A DNA stretch of 64,000 nucleotides from Mesorhizobium sp. M1C.F.Ca.ET.210.01.1.1. GTDB taxonomy: Bacteria > Pseudomonadota > Alphaproteobacteria > Rhizobiales > Rhizobiaceae. The stretch lies in the NCBI RefSeq assembly GCF_004791585.1, contig NZ_SRUU01000015.1, positions 97,541 through 161,540 of the forward strand, in the 5' to 3' direction. Positions within the stretch are counted from its first letter, which is position 1; each line of letters begins with the position of its first letter. Position numbers and translations under genes: made by a program. The notes below the pieces were generated by a model. That model ran no database searches. It was not told the origin of the DNA and saw only the letters and a program-made list of their open reading frames with translations. Below are positions 61,537 through 64,000 of this stretch, piece by piece.

Positions 61537-62328
61537 TCCCACAAGGTTGAACCGCCAATCTTGCCGGAGAACAGTCCGGATCGGGAAGTCAACTGTGAGG
61601 TCGCTTTAGAACCTGCGTTCAAAGAGCTGGTCGCAGCGTCACAAGATCGCGGATGGACTGCCCAAGAAACAGCGGCAACTCTCCTCAGGATTGCGAAAGC
61701 CCATGCGGACCGGCTCGGGGTTATCGTAGATACAGGCGATTTTTTGAGGCAGGCCAGGTCGAACTCGTTGGATGCAGCCGCAGAAGTCTTTCGCGAGGCA
61801 ATGCGGCAGACCGTCAAGCGGTATTCGCTTTGGTATCTGGTAGAGGGCGTGTTGCTGGTCGTGGCCGGAACTTTGGCGATGATCTCTCCTATGATCTCGT
61901 CGGTCGCGGTGGTGGTTCTGCTGGGGTGGCTGCTGATTATCAGTGGGGGCCTGCAAGGCATAAGCCTCGTCGGTGCGGGCCACGTGCCTCATTTCTGGCT
62001 GCAACTCATCTCGGTCATCCTTGCTATGATGATTGGTCTCCTCTTTCTGCGCCATCCGGGAAACGGCCTGCTGACTGTCACTTTGCTGCTGATCGTCTTC
62101 TTCATGATCGAGGGTATCTCGAAGCTGGTTTTCGCCCTCACCATCCATCCCTTTCCCAATTGGGGCTGGGTGTTGGGAAGTGGAGTGGTCGGTATCCTTC
62201 TTTCCCTGATACTGTGGGTCAGGATCCCCGGGACGGCCGCGTGGCTGATCGGACTGCTGTTAGGGGTAGAGCTGGTTAGCGAGGGTGCGGCGATTGCCTA
62301 CCTCGCCTGGCAAGTGCGGAAAAGTTGA
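61537..62328 (+). CDS. HdeD-family membrane protein with extra N-terminal region
   Basis: 263 residues from ATG 61537. Residues 1-75 are soluble and helical (LEPAFKELVAASQDRGWTAQ, TLLRIAKAHADRLG). The rest holds six membrane helices in two groups of three, with the HdeD marks YLVEGVLLVVAGTLAMISPM and VVLLGWLLIISGGLQGISLV. HdeD proteins are linked to acid resistance; their mechanism is not known. The upstream start (61474) gives an unlikely basic stretch. No good ribosome-binding site is visible, so the exact start is uncertain. Confidence 0.75.
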   Translation, partial: SHKVEPPILPENSPDREVNCEVALEPAFKELVAASQDRGWTAQETAATLLRIAKAHADRLGVIVDTGDFLRQARSNSLDAAAEVFREAMRQTVKRYSLWYLVEGVLLVVAGTLAMISPMISSVAVVVLLGWLLIISGGLQGISLVGAGHVPHFWLQLISVILAMMIGLLFLRHPGNGLLTVTLLLIVFFMIEGISKLVFALTIHPFPNWGWVLGSGVVGILLSLILWVRIPGTAAWLIGLLLGVELVSEGAAIAYLAWQVRKS

Positions 62329-62634
62329 ACGAACTGCGTACAGGCGTTTCGCATGAGGATATGCCGGGCGAGATACAGCCTTGTTTCGAGACCCGCAACT
62401 GGCCTCTTGCAGCCTCGCCTGCGCGCGTTTTTGCCGGCCGGGCTGACGTCTTCCTCCTGCCCGCTTTATGCGCTCCAGCGCCCTTTTGCCTGGCAGCAGC
62501 CCGGCCGTGGTTGCCCCCGGGAATGTATCGTTTTACTCAATCCCCAATTGGTGGACTCCCACGGCACATCGGTAGTTAGTTTCTGCATCAAAGCCAAAAA
62601 AGAGGGCTGAGGGCCTCGACCGGGAGGAGCCACG
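62329..62634. other. Region between HdeD-like gene and a small gene
   Basis: About 300 bases. Two overlapping plus-strand frames cross it but have unusual composition, no homology I recognise and no ribosome-binding site. The GGGAGGAG at about 62619-62626 serves the small gene at 62635. Confidence 0.3.
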
Positions 62635-62829
62635 ATGTCTGCGCAAAAAGAGGACTATCGAACCAACAGAGCCGACTATGTGATTGCCGCGATGCAAGGC
62701 CGATCGATTCCTGATAACAGTCGCGACGAGAAACTGAAGACCATCTGGCTAAGAGACCGGCGTTTGGCCAGATTAGCCGCAAATCCGTGTGAAAGCTTGC
62801 CACCCAGAGCTAGACCACCGCACGGTTAG
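62635..62829 (+). CDS. Small hypothetical protein (64 aa)
   Basis: 64 residues, ATG preceded by GGGAGGAG at seven bases, which is the best evidence that it is real. The product is charged (KEDYRTNRADYVIAAMQGRS, DEKLKTIWLRDRRLARLA) and turns Pro/Arg-rich at the end. No family is recognised. A minus-strand frame covering the same bases has no ribosome-binding site. Confidence 0.5.
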   Translation: MSAQKEDYRTNRADYVIAAMQGRSIPDNSRDEKLKTIWLRDRRLARLAANPCESLPPRARPPHG

Positions 62830-63130
62830 GCCGCTCTACATCGCCGCCATCACCGCGCCGATGCTCGCCAGCACTTCTGGTTCTTCCGCTACGGCCGCGT
62901 GGTCCTGGTCATGGCCGGATTATGCGCCTACCCGCTTTCGCCTGCCCCTCGAAGCCCTTGGGATCTGTCAGTGAGCAGTCCTGGCGGCAGTGGCCTTGGC
63001 ATCTTCGACTAGCAAACGTTTGCTCGCGGCGCGTTGCCCCCCGTCTGCCGCGACATTCCGTCAGCGGAACCAAAGGGATAGGCCGTTGTTCTCCTTTTGA
63101 AGGGATCGCAAACCGTGAGGACACGGCATT
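62830..63130. other. Region with no supported gene
   Basis: About 300 bases on which I see no gene with a ribosome-binding site. The sequence around 62840-62960 has a fairly hydrophobic frame on the plus strand (IAAITAPMLAS) but no start. GAGGACACGGC before ATG 63131 serves the next small gene. Confidence 0.3.
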
Positions 63131-63337
63131 ATGGTAGAACTGGTAGTCTTGGAACAGGCGGCCGCTAGGCAACGCGTGAAGCGAGCAGAACAATCTCTCA
63201 AACAGGCAAAGGCGATGCTCGAAGAGAGCTGCGGGCTTGCCGTCAGCCTTGCCCTTTGCGCCCGTATTCGGGCCGAACAACGGCACGCGAGAGCAGCCAA
63301 AAGGCGACTGCTGACGATCGCGTCGCTGACTCAATGA
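63131..63337 (+). CDS. Small Ala/Arg-rich helical protein (68 aa)
   Basis: 68 residues; GAGGA lies about 11 bases before ATG 63131. The sequence is one long amphipathic helix (LEQAAARQRVKRAEQSLKQA) with a Cys-containing middle (CGLAVSLALCARIRAEQ). No family is recognised. It is followed 12 bases later by another small gene with its own GAGGAG, suggesting a two-gene unit. Confidence 0.5.
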   Translation: MVELVVLEQAAARQRVKRAEQSLKQAKAMLEESCGLAVSLALCARIRAEQRHARAAKRRLLTIASLTQ

Positions 63338-63349
63338 GGAGCCGTCGCC

Positions 63350-63547
63350 ATGCTGTTTGAACCGCTCGATTCAGACGGCGGAAAGCGAAGCGCCATCTAC
63401 CACGCCGCACGGCTTGCGATGCTCCACAATCGGCTGGCGAAGAAGATCGAACAGGTCGACCATGCGGCCGATCAGGTCGAACAGGCAGCGGCTGTCTTGG
63501 TCGAGGCCGCTCATGAGTTGCCCTCGACGCGGCAGCATAGCTCTTGA
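63350..63547 (+). CDS. Small helical protein (65 aa)
   Basis: 65 residues with GAGGAG nine bases before ATG 63350. Residues 15-55 form a coiled-coil-like helix (NRLAKKIEQVDHAADQVEQA). No family is recognised. It probably shares a transcript with the 68-residue gene just before it; both have similar length and helical content. Confidence 0.5.
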   Translation: MLFEPLDSDGGKRSAIYHAARLAMLHNRLAKKIEQVDHAADQVEQAAAVLVEAAHELPSTRQHSS

Positions 63548-63750
63548 CCTCTGTTCCTTCACGGTGAAGCGCACCGGTCTTCCGCAGATGCTGCTGTGCC
63601 TTTGCCATCGACATCGCCTGATGTTTTGGCTCTCCCGCGCGCGTATAGGTGCTAACCCTTCTTCCTTCCTGTGGAACAGAAATTCAACGAAATGTCGAAA
63701 CGCTCAGCGCTCCGGGCGGCGAGGCCGTTGTGGTACCTAGCGATCTCGGC
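63548..63750. other. Region between small genes, no feature seen
   Basis: About 200 bases between converging small genes. No hairpin with a T-run and no recognisable gene. Confidence 0.3.
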
Positions 63751-63885
63751 TCACCGCTCTGGCGTCATGTTGGCGGCGCGCTTCTTTCCACTCATCGAAC
63801 CAAGCTCTTTGGCGGCGGCGCTCCTGCCGTCGTCGGTTTCCTCGCCAATGGCAATACGCATGACGCGGACGGTATTGCCGATCAT
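63751..63885 (-). CDS. Possible 44-residue protein with 'KK.RAA.MTPER' end
   Basis: A minus-strand frame from ATG 63885 to TGA 63751. It reads MIGNTVRVMRIAIGEETDDG and then AAAKELGSMSGKKRAANMTPER. The end resembles the 'GGKARAAxMTPERRAEIAKKAA' motif of small rhizobial proteins with a conserved basic repeat, but stops at MTPER where that motif normally continues. It may be a truncated relative. No ribosome-binding site is visible. Low confidence. Confidence 0.35.
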   Translation of the reverse strand: MIGNTVRVMRIAIGEETDDGRSAAAKELGSMSGKKRAANMTPER

Positions 63886-63906
63886 GTCGGCGGGGCGCTT
63901 TTGGCT

Positions 63907-64000
63907 TTAGGTCCGGTTGGCATAGGCGCGCTTCTCCTGTGCGCTCTTGCAGAGCTCATCCAATTTGTCTCGAACCCGATCGTTATCAAGCAGTAGCTTG
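63907..64000 (-). CDS. Partial CDS at right edge, C-terminal 30 residues
   Basis: A minus-strand frame open from the window edge to TAA at 63907. It reads KLLLDNDRVRDKLDELCKSA and then QEKRAYANRT. The charged, helical composition looks coding, but the sequence is too short to identify. Upstream parts lie outside the window. Confidence 0.35.
   Translation of the reverse strand, partial: KLLLDNDRVRDKLDELCKSAQEKRAYANRT

Noticed and set aside
62353..62610. 85-codon plus-strand frame as a gene
   Set aside because: It has no ribosome-binding site, high Arg/Cys/Pro content, an overlapping frame of equal quality and no recognised family.

Overview
The window looks like chromosome of a high-GC alphaproteobacterium of the Hyphomicrobiales, most probably Mesorhizobium or a close relative. 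The reasons are the GC-rich codon use throughout, an imp-type type VI secretion (T6SS) locus, a DUF1127 small protein, a sugar ABC/GH105/KduI pectin-oligomer operon, and a palindromic repeat family of the kind scattered through rhizobial genomes. The genus call is inference; no rRNA or tRNA gene was seen.

Region 1 (1-23.8 kb) is the accessory and membrane half of a T6SS locus. A minus-strand vgrG island (vgrG, DUF6484, a truncated and a full TIGR02270 protein, and the start of a DUF2169 gene) faces a plus-strand operon: fha, tssL with an OmpA tail, tssM, the PP2C phosphatase pppA, the Ser/Thr kinase ppkA, a DUF1036 protein, and a double murein hydrolase (LytM/M23 plus lytic-transglycosylase-like). 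Next come a caspase-like protease, an OmpA-family protein, a DUF6931 protein, a Gly-tailed lipoprotein and a second caspase-like protease with Sel1 repeats. The sheath, baseplate and ClpV genes are not in the window. The layout implies threonine-phosphorylation control of secretion plus local peptidoglycan remodelling.

Region 2 (24-32.4 kb) is mixed. It holds a HAL-family lyase homologue that lacks the Ala-Ser-Gly cofactor motif, S-formylglutathione hydrolase, and a nucleotide-sugar pair (TviB/WbpA-like dehydrogenase and UDP-glucuronate 4-epimerase-like protein). Frameshifted genes flank that pair: a WecA/MraY-type transferase on one side and an aldo/keto reductase on the other. A DUF1127 protein and a LysR regulator complete the region.

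Region 3 (32.5-46.3 kb) is catabolic. One minus-strand operon carries GH105 unsaturated-uronyl hydrolase, KduI, an unassigned 839-residue protein and a complete ABC sugar importer, with a divergent LacI regulator. This suggests uptake and breakdown of unsaturated pectin or rhamnogalacturonan oligomers. Beside it are a two-component FMN monooxygenase system, a GntR/UTRA regulator and a Gfo/Idh/MocA dehydrogenase.

Region 4 (46.7-61 kb) is a respiratory nitrate reductase operon, narK(fused)-narG-narH-narJ-narI-ppiC-orf93-moeA-DUF2478. It is divergent from a Crp/Fnr regulator without an N-terminal Fe-S motif, probably NarR-like. A perfect TTGAT-N4-ATCAA box lies in the shared promoter. A CBS-domain protein follows. 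The last 3 kb (61-64 kb) is sparsely coding: an HdeD-like membrane protein, several short orphan genes and a strong 22-bp palindrome.
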